From CAZOWW01 sp964583765 (GTDB lineage Bacteria > Actinomycetota > Actinomycetes > Actinomycetales > Kineosporiaceae), in NCBI GenBank assembly GCA_964583765.1, contig CAZOWW010000070.1, forward strand, positions 1 through 30,585: a stretch of 30,585 nucleotides of DNA. The letters are read 5' to 3'. Below, piece by piece: positions 16,646 through 23,780 of this stretch. Every line of letters starts with the position of its first letter. Within the stretch, counting starts at the first letter, position 1. The notes beneath the pieces are model-generated. The model did no database searches and had not been told where the DNA came from. It saw nothing but the letters and a program-made list of their open reading frames with translations. Made by a program: the position numbers and the translations under genes.

Positions 16646-16696
16646 TTCGTCGGGGTGAGCCGAACCGGTCTCGTCGGGGTGAGCCGAACCGGTTCG
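16646..16696. repeat. 24-bp direct repeat with LacI-like palindrome
   Basis: Two adjacent 24-bp units (16646-16669 and 16670-16693) differ only in the first bases; each contains TCGTCGGGGTGAGCCG. The second runs into a perfect 12-bp palindrome, CGAACCGGTTCG (16685-16696), with the central CG typical of LacI-family operators. CCGGTTCG at 16642-16649 and CGAACCGG at 16661-16668 form a second inverted pair. The site lies about 300 bp before the LacI gene, so control of that gene or of the divergent cyclase is possible. Confidence 0.6.
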
Positions 16697-16989
16697 CCGG
16701 GGACGTCGTCGGCGGGGGTCCGTTCGGGCGGAACGGCTTCCGCGCGGTCTGGCCCGTGGCCCGACGACCTGGTACGTTCACCGCCGCGCCGGGCCGGTGC
16801 ACCGGCCCGGACATCGTGGGAGGTGGGGTACGGCACCGGCTCGGCCGATGCGGAGAGAGGTCGCGGTGGCCGCGTCCGGCGACTGCTGCCGAAAGGTCCT
16901 GTGCCCCCGCGTGATGGGGTCCCGCCGCCGTGCGGGCGGTCCCGTCCGCCGTCAGGTGGCCGAGAGCACCCGGAAGGGGTGGCGACGTC

Positions 16990-18042
16990 GTGGAGGAGCA
17001 ACCTCGGACCCGGCGCCCCAGCAGCGTGCAGGACATCGCCCGGGCCGCGGGCGTGTCCGTGGGCACCGTCAGCAATGTCCTGAACAACCCCCACCTCGTG
17101 GCCGCCGGTACCCGCGCACGGGTCGAGGCGGCGCTGCGCAGCACGGGCTTCGTCCGGAACGCGGCCGCCCGTCAGCTCAAGGGCCTGCCGAGCGCCATCG
17201 TGGGCTGTCTGGTGCTCGATCTGTCCAACCTGTTCTTCGCCGAGATCGCCCGGGGTATCGAGGACCGTCTCGAGGAGGAGGGCTGCATCGTCAACCTGTG
17301 CAGCTCGGACCTCAAGAGGGAGCGGGAGGAGCAGTACCTGCGCGTGTTGCAGGAGGTGCGGGTGCGCGGCGTGATCCTGGGCACCCTGGACCCCGCAGGC
17401 AGTGGGTTGCGGGATCTGGTCGCCCGCGACATCCCGGTGGTGCTGTTGGACGCACCGAGGTCCGGGCTGCCGGTCTGCGCGGTGACCGTGGACAACCTGG
17501 CGGGCGGTCGGGCGGTGGCTGAGCATCTCCTCGCGCAGGGGCACCGGCGGATCGCGCTGCTGGACGGCGGGATCCTCGTGCCCAGCGTGAGCGACCGCAT
17601 CACGGGTGCCCGGCAGGCCGTCCTGGCCCGGGGGCTCGACCCCGACCAGGTCTTCCGCAAGGTGTCGTTGGGGCCACCCGCACATGCGGGGACCCCGGGA
17701 CCGGCCATCGACGCGGCTCTGGCGCACCCGGATCCCTGTACCGCGTTCCTCTGCTACAACGACATGGCCGCTTTGTCGATCATGCTGGGACTGCGCGAAC
17801 GGGGTCTCGCCGTGCCCGGGGACGTCTCGGTGGCCGGGTACGACGACCTCCGGTTCACCTCCATGGTGACGCCCGCCCTGACCACCGTGCGCCAGCCCAC
17901 CTACGAGTTCGGCCGGGCCGCGGCGGACCTCCTGTTCGCCGAGGGGGAGCCGGATCACGAGCACCGGGAGGTTCTGTTCACCCCGGAACTGGTCGTGCGG
18001 GAGTCCACCGCCCCGCCCGGCGGCGGCCGCAGGTCGCGCTGA
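16990..18042 (+). CDS. LacI-family transcriptional regulator
   Basis: A 350-aa protein of standard LacI length. The helix-turn-helix and hinge are at about residues 12-65 (SSVQDIARAAGVSVGTVSNV, LNNPHLV, then the VRNAAARQLKG hinge). The ligand-binding domain follows with LVLDLSNLFFAEIARGIED, FLCYNDMAALSIMLGLRERG, VSVAGYDDLRF and the usual LTTVRQPTYEFGR near the end. Members bind palindromic operators as dimers and leave DNA, or bind it, on sugar or metabolite binding. The GTG at 16990 is chosen because GAAGGGG lies about 10 nt upstream and the conserved helix begins soon after. It is surrounded by sensor-cyclases that carry the same ligand fold without the DNA-binding part, which suggests a shared carbohydrate signal. 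The target operon cannot be read from sequence. Confidence 0.95.
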   Translation: MEEQPRTRRPSSVQDIARAAGVSVGTVSNVLNNPHLVAAGTRARVEAALRSTGFVRNAAARQLKGLPSAIVGCLVLDLSNLFFAEIARGIEDRLEEEGCIVNLCSSDLKREREEQYLRVLQEVRVRGVILGTLDPAGSGLRDLVARDIPVVLLDAPRSGLPVCAVTVDNLAGGRAVAEHLLAQGHRRIALLDGGILVPSVSDRITGARQAVLARGLDPDQVFRKVSLGPPAHAGTPGPAIDAALAHPDPCTAFLCYNDMAALSIMLGLRERGLAVPGDVSVAGYDDLRFTSMVTPALTTVRQPTYEFGRAAADLLFAEGEPDHEHREVLFTPELVVRESTAPPGGGRRSR

Positions 18043-18076
18043 CACCGGGTGGGCCGCTGTCCGGGGCCGCGGGGTA

Positions 18077-18097
18077 CGCCGGAGCGGGGGTCCGGCG
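18077..18097. terminator. Possible bidirectional hairpin after LacI
   Basis: CGCCGGA (18077-18083) pairs with TCCGGCG (18091-18097) around a 7-nt loop, between the convergent LacI gene and the small minus-strand gene ending at 18106. There is no T-run, so this is only a candidate. Confidence 0.4.
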
Positions 18098-18105
18098 GCG
18101 GGGGA

Positions 18106-18327
18106 TCACAACCGGAGCGCCGGCAACATCCGTACCTGGGACCAGAGGTCGATGTCCTCGGGGAGCACGTGCAGCACCTCGGCGAGCGAGCAACCTGCCG
18201 CCGTCGCCGCCGTGATCGCGGTCCGGCGGCGTTCGAGCGCGTCATGACTTCCGCGGGTCCACAGGTCCTGGTCGGCTGCCACCACCTCCTTCAGGAGGGA
18301 CTGGAGCCGCTCGGGGACGGGGTTCAT
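18106..18327 (-). CDS. Small helical protein, unknown function
   Basis: A 73-aa acidic-to-neutral protein predicted by eye to be all helical: RLQSLLKEVVAADQDLW, a basic stretch ALERRRTAITAATAAG, and SLAEVLHVLPEDIDLWSQ. No signal peptide, membrane segment or known motif is recognised. The ATG at 18327 has GAGG 5 nt upstream; an in-frame GTG at 18333 overlaps that site. It lies on the same strand as the next small gene and the CBS-GGDEF-EAL gene, facing the LacI gene. Real-gene status rests on the ribosome site and the non-random composition. Confidence 0.55.
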   Translation of the reverse strand: MNPVPERLQSLLKEVVAADQDLWTRGSHDALERRRTAITAATAAGCSLAEVLHVLPEDIDLWSQVRMLPALRL

Positions 18328-18549
18328 GACCACCTCACACGGTTCCGGATCGACGCCCGGTCGCTCGTCCGGACCCTCGGGTCATTCGGACCTTCGGGCC
18401 CTGGGCGACGGCCCGGGTTCCGGGGTGTCCGGTCCGGGTTGACGGGCATGGCGCTGGGCCACCCCGCGGTACGGGAGAGGCCTTCCGCCGGTATCGGCGC
18501 AGGGTGAGATGATCTTGATTGGGTGGTGCTGATTCCCTCGGGTGCCGGG

Positions 18550-18819
18550 CTACTGGGTGGCGCTCAGGGCTCGTCGGCTGCCCGGGATGTGGAGGGCGGA
18601 GTTGCTCTGGCGGCGTTGGTCGAGGTCGAGGTAGCGCAGCCGCGATTCGACCTCGCGGCGGACCAGGATCGGTACGAAGGTCTGTACCCGCGCGTCCGCG
18701 AAGTGCGCGTGTACCGATTCCACGAGACGTTCGACGGTCGGTCGGGCCAGAAGCGGGTAGCGGGCGATCATTGCTTCGACAATGTCCCCGAAATGGGGCA
18801 AATCAGATTTCTCCACCAC
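18550..18819 (-). CDS. Small protein resembling three-helix-bundle dimerization domain family
   Basis: An 89-aa protein with the pattern IVEAMIARYPLLARPTVERL followed by VHAHFADARVQTFVPILVRREVESRLRYL. This strongly resembles the actinobacterial three-helix-bundle dimerization domain, in which a short helix pair precedes an A(R/K)(V/I)xxFVPILVE-type helix. Members are small cytoplasmic proteins of unknown role. The start is a GTG at 18819, 5 nt after GGAGG; the next codon is also GTG. The C-terminal 25 residues are Ser/Arg-rich and probably disordered. It lies 210 bp downstream of the CBS-GGDEF-EAL gene on the same strand and may share or have its own promoter. Confidence 0.75.
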   Translation of the reverse strand: MVEKSDLPHFGDIVEAMIARYPLLARPTVERLVESVHAHFADARVQTFVPILVRREVESRLRYLDLDQRRQSNSALHIPGSRRALSATQ

Positions 18820-18939
18820 GACTCCCTCCGGCCTCGCCCATGGGGTTTCACGGAGAGTTTTGCACGACTATCCCTGGGTGTACACGCCACTTTGTGGACT
18901 GTTCACCCAACAAGGATCATGAGCTTGCTCACGACCGAC

Positions 18940-18990
18940 GGGTCCTGTGTGCCTCGGACGAGGGGTCCTGTGTGCCTCGGACGAAGGGTC
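18940..18990. repeat. 23-bp tandem repeat, two copies plus a fragment
   Basis: The 22-bp cores at 18940-18961 and 18963-18984 are identical (each contains TCCTGTGTGCCTCGGACGA); a third copy is reduced to GGGTC at 18986-18990. The period is 23 bp. The repeat lies between the 3' end of the CBS-GGDEF-EAL gene and the small helical-bundle gene, so it may be in the latter's upstream region. Confidence 0.9.
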
Positions 18991-19028
18991 GGTGCGTCAC
19001 CGGCGCCGTCCGGATCGAGCGGGGCGGG

Positions 19029-21161
19029 TCACAGGGGCCGGGGATACCCGAAGTGATAGCCCTGGGCCGAGTTGATCCCGAGGCTCCGCAGCACCGCCGC
19101 CTGCCCGGGCGTCTCGACCCCCTCCACGGTCACCGGTATGCCGAGGTTGTGCCCGAGGTCGGCCAGCACCTTCACCACTGCGTGGTCGCTCGGGCTGTGC
19201 AGCATCCGGGAGACGAAGAGCTGATCGATCTTGAAGCCGGTCACGGGCAGCACCGACAGATGGCGCAGGGTCGACGAGCCGGCGCCCATGTCGTCCAGCA
19301 CGATGCCGACACCCGCCGCGCGGAGGCGTTCCAGTTGCGGGACCACGTCGACGAGCACCTCGAGGTCGGCCGATTCGGGCAGCTCGATCCGCAACTGCGT
19401 CGGGTCCAGCTCATGGGCGGCCAGGAGGCGCAGCACCCGGTCCGCGATGTCCGGGGCGCGGAGTCCGGCCAGGGTGAGGTTGACGTTCACGTGTGCGGGG
19501 GCGGGCAGGTCGGACCGCGCCGTCCAGGAGGCGAGATCGACGCAGACCTGCCGCAGCACCCACAGGTCCAGGGCGAGCAGCTGGCCGGCCCGCTCGGCGT
19601 CGGCCAGGAAGGCGTCCGGTGTGAGCAGACCGTGCTGCGGGTGCCGCCACCGCAGGAGGGCCTCGACCCCGGCCGGGGATCCGTCCTCCAGGTGCACGAG
19701 CGGCTGGTAGTACAGGCTCAGCTGCCCGCTCTCGATGGCTTCGGACAGGGCCCGACCTGCCCCCGGGTGGAGCACCCGAAGGGTACGGCCGACATCCACC
19801 GCCACCCGCACCGCATTGCCACCCGCCCGTTTGGCCTGGTACATCGCCATGTCGGCGGCGGTGAACAGGGTGTGCGCCACGGCATCCGCCCCTCCGGCGG
19901 ACACTCCCACGCTGGCGTGGGCGTGGATGCCGGGCGGCAGGGCCGCATCGGGTTCCGCCAGCGCGGTCCGGAACCGCTCACCGATCGCCGCCGCCGCCGA
20001 TCGCGTCAGCCGGTCGGCCGGGACGAGGGCGAGGACGGCGAACTCGTCCCCGCCGATGCGCGCCACCAGATCGCCCTCGCGCGCGGTGGCGGTCAGCCGG
20101 TGAGCGACCGAGACGATCAGGGCGTCCCCGGCGTCGTGTCCGTAGACGTCGTTGACCTGCTTCATCGCGTCCAGGTCGAGGTACACGACGACGACCCGGC
20201 GAGGGGTGCCCGGGACGTCGGCCCCGGCGGGCCCCGGACCGCACCCGGGACCGAGGCACACCCGGTCGAGTCGCTCGAGGAAGAGGGCCCGGTTGGCCAG
20301 GCCGGTCAGCGGATCGGAGACCGCCTGCACGGCGAGGCGGCGGGCGAGGGCGTCGAAGAGTTCCGCGGCGGAGACCTGATGCGGCGGGACCCCGGGGTCG
20401 ACCACCAGCAGATCGTCGTACCGGCGCTCGACGTCGCGATCCCGCAGGCGTCTGCAGACCTCGGTGATCCCGGTCGACCCGCTCAGGATCAGCGGTGTCC
20501 AGTCCGTGATCCCGCGCACCGACTTGCCGGACCACAGCGCTCGGCCGAAACCCAGGCGCCCGGTCATCGCGGTGGCCAGGCGCTCGCGGGTGAGCAGGCC
20601 CAGGCATCCGTCACGGTCCCGGACGACCACCGACCCGAGCTCGGGTTCCAGGGCGAATCGCTCCTCGACCCGGCGACAGGTCAGGTCGGCGGCGACCGTC
20701 ACCGCGACGTGGGCATGGGCCGCGACCGGCTCCGTCCCCCCGAGCGGGTGCGCGGGGACCACGACCGTCCCGGTCTCGGCCCCGGCTGCTCCGACCCCGG
20801 TGACCCGGATCCCGGCCGGCTCGGAACCGGCGCAGGGACGGTCCGCTGTGCGCAGGACGCCGAGTGGACGGGGCGAGCCGGGGGCCGTGCCCCGGGACGG
20901 CTCGGCCGGTGCCGGGTCGGCGACGGGGAACAGGGGACCGCCGCGACGACGTTCCCGCAGACGGATCACCGACCGTCCCGGAGCTGTTCGACATGCCGTG
21001 GCGGGCTCGAGGCGGTCACGGCTCGGCGTCCCGTCCGTCCGCTCCCTGCCCGTCGACACCGCCCCAGGGTGCCGCATCATCCGGGGGATGGAGTGACGGC
21101 CGGATGACCGTTTCGTGACGAGTTCGCAACCCGCTCGCGGTGCCGGTGCCCGGTCCGTCAC
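19029..21161 (-). CDS. CBS-GGDEF-EAL c-di-GMP turnover protein
   Basis: About 710 aa. The N-terminal ~110 residues are low-complexity and of uncertain start. Residues about 145-275 look like a CBS-type pair (VTVAADLTCRRVEERFALEP, SVVVRDRDGCLGLLTRERL, RRYDDLLVVDP). The GGDEF domain (about 280-450) has GGDEF at 370-374 and an intact inhibitory RxxD (REGD) just before it. The EAL domain (about 470-705) has VEALLRW (Glu500), NVNLT, ELPES, DDMGAG, FKIDQLF, VEGVET and AQGYHFG, so all metal and catalytic positions appear kept, although DDFGTG is altered to DDMGAG. It may both make and degrade c-di-GMP, with nucleotide sensing through CBS. The GTG at 21161 has GAGGAC upstream and lies 29 nt after the sensor-cyclase stop; an ATG at 21080 is an alternative. 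It probably forms an operon with that cyclase. Confidence 0.92.
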   Translation of the reverse strand: MTDRAPAPRAGCELVTKRSSGRHSIPRMMRHPGAVSTGRERTDGTPSRDRLEPATACRTAPGRSVIRLRERRRGGPLFPVADPAPAEPSRGTAPGSPRPLGVLRTADRPCAGSEPAGIRVTGVGAAGAETGTVVVPAHPLGGTEPVAAHAHVAVTVAADLTCRRVEERFALEPELGSVVVRDRDGCLGLLTRERLATAMTGRLGFGRALWSGKSVRGITDWTPLILSGSTGITEVCRRLRDRDVERRYDDLLVVDPGVPPHQVSAAELFDALARRLAVQAVSDPLTGLANRALFLERLDRVCLGPGCGPGPAGADVPGTPRRVVVVYLDLDAMKQVNDVYGHDAGDALIVSVAHRLTATAREGDLVARIGGDEFAVLALVPADRLTRSAAAAIGERFRTALAEPDAALPPGIHAHASVGVSAGGADAVAHTLFTAADMAMYQAKRAGGNAVRVAVDVGRTLRVLHPGAGRALSEAIESGQLSLYYQPLVHLEDGSPAGVEALLRWRHPQHGLLTPDAFLADAERAGQLLALDLWVLRQVCVDLASWTARSDLPAPAHVNVNLTLAGLRAPDIADRVLRLLAAHELDPTQLRIELPESADLEVLVDVVPQLERLRAAGVGIVLDDMGAGSSTLRHLSVLPVTGFKIDQLFVSRMLHSPSDHAVVKVLADLGHNLGIPVTVEGVETPGQAAVLRSLGINSAQGYHFGYPRPL

Positions 21162-21190
21162 CCTCCGCCGTCCTCGCAGATGGACGGAGA

Positions 21191-23440
21191 TCAGGGGCGA
21201 GCCGTCGGCCCGGAGTCCGTCGACACGTTGTCCCAGGGACGGCGTGGACGCACCCTGGGTCCAGGCACGGGGTGGGTGGCGGGCCCGGGCTGGGCGCGGG
21301 TCGAGACGTCCGGTTCCGGCGCGGGACGAGGGACGTTCGCCACGATGTTCTCCTCGACCACCACGCGGTTGCGACCCTCGGCCTTGGCCCGGTACAGCGC
21401 CCGGTCGGCCGCGCGGACCAGGTCGTCGGGAGTCTGCGTATCACGGGTGCGCCCGTCGATCTGGGCGATGCCGAGGCTGGCCGTGACCACCGGAGCCACC
21501 GTGGACGTGGGGTGCGGGATGCCCACCTCGGCGAGGAGACGGCGGAACCGATCGGCGACCGTGAGTCCGGCCACCAGGTCGCTGCGCGGCAGCAGGGCGG
21601 CGAACTCCTCGCCCCCGTAGCGGGCGGCCAGGTCGTCGTCCTGGCACAGCGCGCGCTCCAGGCAGTCGGCCACCACCCGGAGGGCCTCGTCGCCGCACAC
21701 ATGCCCGAAGTGGTCGTTGTAGGCCTTGAAGAAGTCCACGTCGATCATGATCAGAGTCAGGGCGTCGTCCGGGCAGGGGCCGGGCCAGTGCAGCTCGAGG
21801 TGCTGGGTGAAGGCGGCCCGGTTCCCTACCCCGGTCAACCCGTCCAGGACCGCCGAGCGCTGGAGCTGGGCGTTCATCCGTTGCAGCTCCTGCTCGGCCT
21901 GGCGCCGGATGAGCACCTCGGCGTGCAGGTCCCGCTCGGTCTGCCGGCGGGTGTACACCTCCTCCTCGAGCGCGCGTGTCCGCCCGGCGACCAGCACCTC
22001 GAGGTTGGTGGCGTACTCGCGCAGCTCCTGTGAGGCGCGGACCGCCCCGATGGTGCGGCTCAGGTCCATGCGGAGCACCTCGGTGACCGTGACCATGCCG
22101 CCCACCTGCTCGAAGAGCACGTAACCGAGCGGGTGGTCACCGACGGAGAGCGGCTGGAGGACGAGCCCACCGGTGTCGAGTTGGGTCCGCAGGGCCTCGG
22201 GCAGCAACCGGTGCACCGGGAACACGTCGTCCGGGGCGGGGTGGCGGGTGTCGTCGCGGTGGTCGAGCACGAGGCGTGCCCAGCGGGTCCGCCCGTCGCC
22301 GCGCTTCGGGTACGTGCCGGTGGGGTCCTGCGGGTCGGGGGCGTCGCGTGCCCCCGGCGATCCGGCCGGATCCGGCGACCCGTCGCCCGGGGGAGGGGCG
22401 TAGATGGCCAGGAAACAGCGCGCGAGGCCCAGACGGTGCAGCTGTCGCGGGACGGAGAGGACGTCGACGATGTCCTCGACGGTCTTGCAGCGCAGGAGCG
22501 CCCGGTTGAGCCCGATCACGGCGTCCTGCCCGGCCAGTTGGGCCTGGGAGGCCTTGGCCATGGTCACGGCCATCGTGGCGCCCGGGCGCAGGGTGGCGTG
22601 GCCGGGTGAGCTCGAGCCGCGGATCACCACGTGCGAGGGGACGAACACCTCGCCGCAGGTGTGGGTGCCGTCGATCTCCTGGATCAGGTGTTCTGCCGCG
22701 ATCCGGCCCTGGTCCTGCAGGCCCTGGTCGACCGTGGTCAGGCCGGGCCAGGTGAGGGCGGAGGCCTGGGTGTTGTCGAAGCCGGCCAGGCGCACGTCCC
22801 CGGGCACGGCCAGTCCGTGGTCGTTCAGTGCGGCGAGTGCCCCCAATGCGGAGACGTCGTTCGCGGCGACCACCGCGTCGAACTCCAGTCCCTTCGCGAG
22901 CAGACGCTGCATCTCCTGGTAGCTCACGTCCTGGGAGAAGTTGCCGGTGACCATGAGACGCTCGTCCACCCCGAGTCCGCGTCGGTCGAGTTCCTCGCAG
23001 AAGACCTGTTCCCGGGCGAGGGAGTCCGGCTGCGCGGGGATGCCGCGGATGAACACGGGACGCCGCACCCGCTCACCGTCGAGCAGATGGCCCATCAGTT
23101 CGCGCATGCCGGTGAGGTTGTCGCCCCGTACACAGGTCATCCCGGGCATGACGAGGCCGATGCAGACCGTGGGCCGGGCGAGCTCGTCGAGCAGGTCGAT
23201 GAGTTCGACCTCCTGCTTGGGCGTCATGCAGTTCATCGCGACGATCCCGCAGGGGCGGGCGTCGCGGAGCACGCTGATGAGGGTGCCGGAGAGCCCGTCC
23301 ACGAACGGGTCGTTGGCGTGCAGGACCGGGACGATGCCCCGCTCGGCCAGCACCGGGTGCAGGCCTCGCATGATCCTGTTCTGGTACTCGTCGAAACCGG
23401 TCGCCACCACGACGGCCAGCCGTGTGCGTTTCTCGCCCAT
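21191..23440 (-). CDS. Second LacI-type sensor/diguanylate cyclase fusion
   Basis: A 749-aa paralogue of the protein at 13945-16257. The sensor (about 1-275) has RLAVVVATGFDEYQNRIMRG, AANDVSALGALAAL, LAGFDNTQ and WPGLTTVDQGLQDQG, with no helix-turn-helix. A middle region (about 290-500) contains a Pro/Asp/Gly-rich insert. A long coiled coil (about 500-555, RRQTERDLHAEVLIRRQAEQ) leads to the GGDEF domain (about 555-690) with LDGLTGVGNR, DVDFFKAYNDHFGH and GGEEF at 609-613. The RxxD inhibitory site is missing (QDDDLAAR). The 60-residue tail is Pro/Arg-rich. It should make c-di-GMP on ligand binding. The ATG at 23440 is preceded by GGGAGG at very short spacing. The CBS-GGDEF-EAL gene starts 29 nt after it, so maker and breaker are probably co-expressed. 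Confidence 0.93.
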   Translation of the reverse strand: MGEKRTRLAVVVATGFDEYQNRIMRGLHPVLAERGIVPVLHANDPFVDGLSGTLISVLRDARPCGIVAMNCMTPKQEVELIDLLDELARPTVCIGLVMPGMTCVRGDNLTGMRELMGHLLDGERVRRPVFIRGIPAQPDSLAREQVFCEELDRRGLGVDERLMVTGNFSQDVSYQEMQRLLAKGLEFDAVVAANDVSALGALAALNDHGLAVPGDVRLAGFDNTQASALTWPGLTTVDQGLQDQGRIAAEHLIQEIDGTHTCGEVFVPSHVVIRGSSSPGHATLRPGATMAVTMAKASQAQLAGQDAVIGLNRALLRCKTVEDIVDVLSVPRQLHRLGLARCFLAIYAPPPGDGSPDPAGSPGARDAPDPQDPTGTYPKRGDGRTRWARLVLDHRDDTRHPAPDDVFPVHRLLPEALRTQLDTGGLVLQPLSVGDHPLGYVLFEQVGGMVTVTEVLRMDLSRTIGAVRASQELREYATNLEVLVAGRTRALEEEVYTRRQTERDLHAEVLIRRQAEQELQRMNAQLQRSAVLDGLTGVGNRAAFTQHLELHWPGPCPDDALTLIMIDVDFFKAYNDHFGHVCGDEALRVVADCLERALCQDDDLAARYGGEEFAALLPRSDLVAGLTVADRFRRLLAEVGIPHPTSTVAPVVTASLGIAQIDGRTRDTQTPDDLVRAADRALYRAKAEGRNRVVVEENIVANVPRPAPEPDVSTRAQPGPATHPVPGPRVRPRRPWDNVSTDSGPTARP

Positions 23441-23780
23441 GGCCTCCCGCCGCTGCCCGGATCCGGTCCATGACTCGCCTGCCGCGACGTCAGGAGTCGT
23501 GGTGGCGGTATCGGTGGGTACCGGAGGGATCTTGAGCGGTTCAGGGTGCGGAGGGCGGTTCCGACCGGGTTGCGGGGTACCGAACGAAGCAGCGGAGGTG
23601 GCCCGTGACCGGGGACGTAACGGTACGTTCGGGGCCGAGTGCTCGGGCGCGGGGGCCCGGACAGGTGCCGGACCCCCGCAGTGCCGTGCTCAGCTGTCGT
23701 GTGCGATTGCCCAGTTCGTGTGGCGTGGGATTACCCAGCTCGTGTGGCGTGGGCACACGCAGCCCGCGCCGCGGGAATGC
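23441..23780. other. 340-bp gene-free region upstream of second sensor-cyclase
   Basis: It lies between the deacetylase stop and the cyclase start, both genes on the minus strand. It contains a 24-bp-period direct repeat (23710-23753) and a weak 5-bp hairpin (CCCGC/GCGGG, 23763-23775) just after the deacetylase stop. No promoter is obvious by eye. Confidence 0.6.
23710..23753. repeat. Direct repeat, two 20-bp copies with 24-bp period
   Basis: CCCAGTTCGTGTGGCGTGGG (23710-23729) recurs at 23734-23753 with one change (T to C). It lies 28-71 bp beyond the deacetylase stop and about 270-315 bp before the sensor-cyclase start. Confidence 0.9.

Larger units (their letters stand above)
16258..16989. 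other. 732-bp gene-free divergent region
   Basis: This stretch lies between the minus-strand sensor-cyclase and the plus-strand LacI repressor. Frames are open on both strands because of base composition, but none shows a ribosome site with recognisable protein. It holds an eight-copy 7-bp tandem repeat (16340-16395) and a 24-bp direct repeat ending in a 12-bp palindrome (16646-16696). Promoters for both flanking genes must be here; none is clear by eye. Confidence 0.7.

Noticed and set aside
16258..18045. Upstream extension of the first sensor-cyclase frame through the 7-bp repeats and the LacI gene
   Set aside because: The frame is open only because of base composition. Sensor homology begins at the ATG at 16257, which has a ribosome site, and the extension would overlap the LacI gene fully.
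16340..18990. CRISPR-like array from the short repeats
   Set aside because: Units are contiguous without spacers, copy numbers are low and no cas genes are present.
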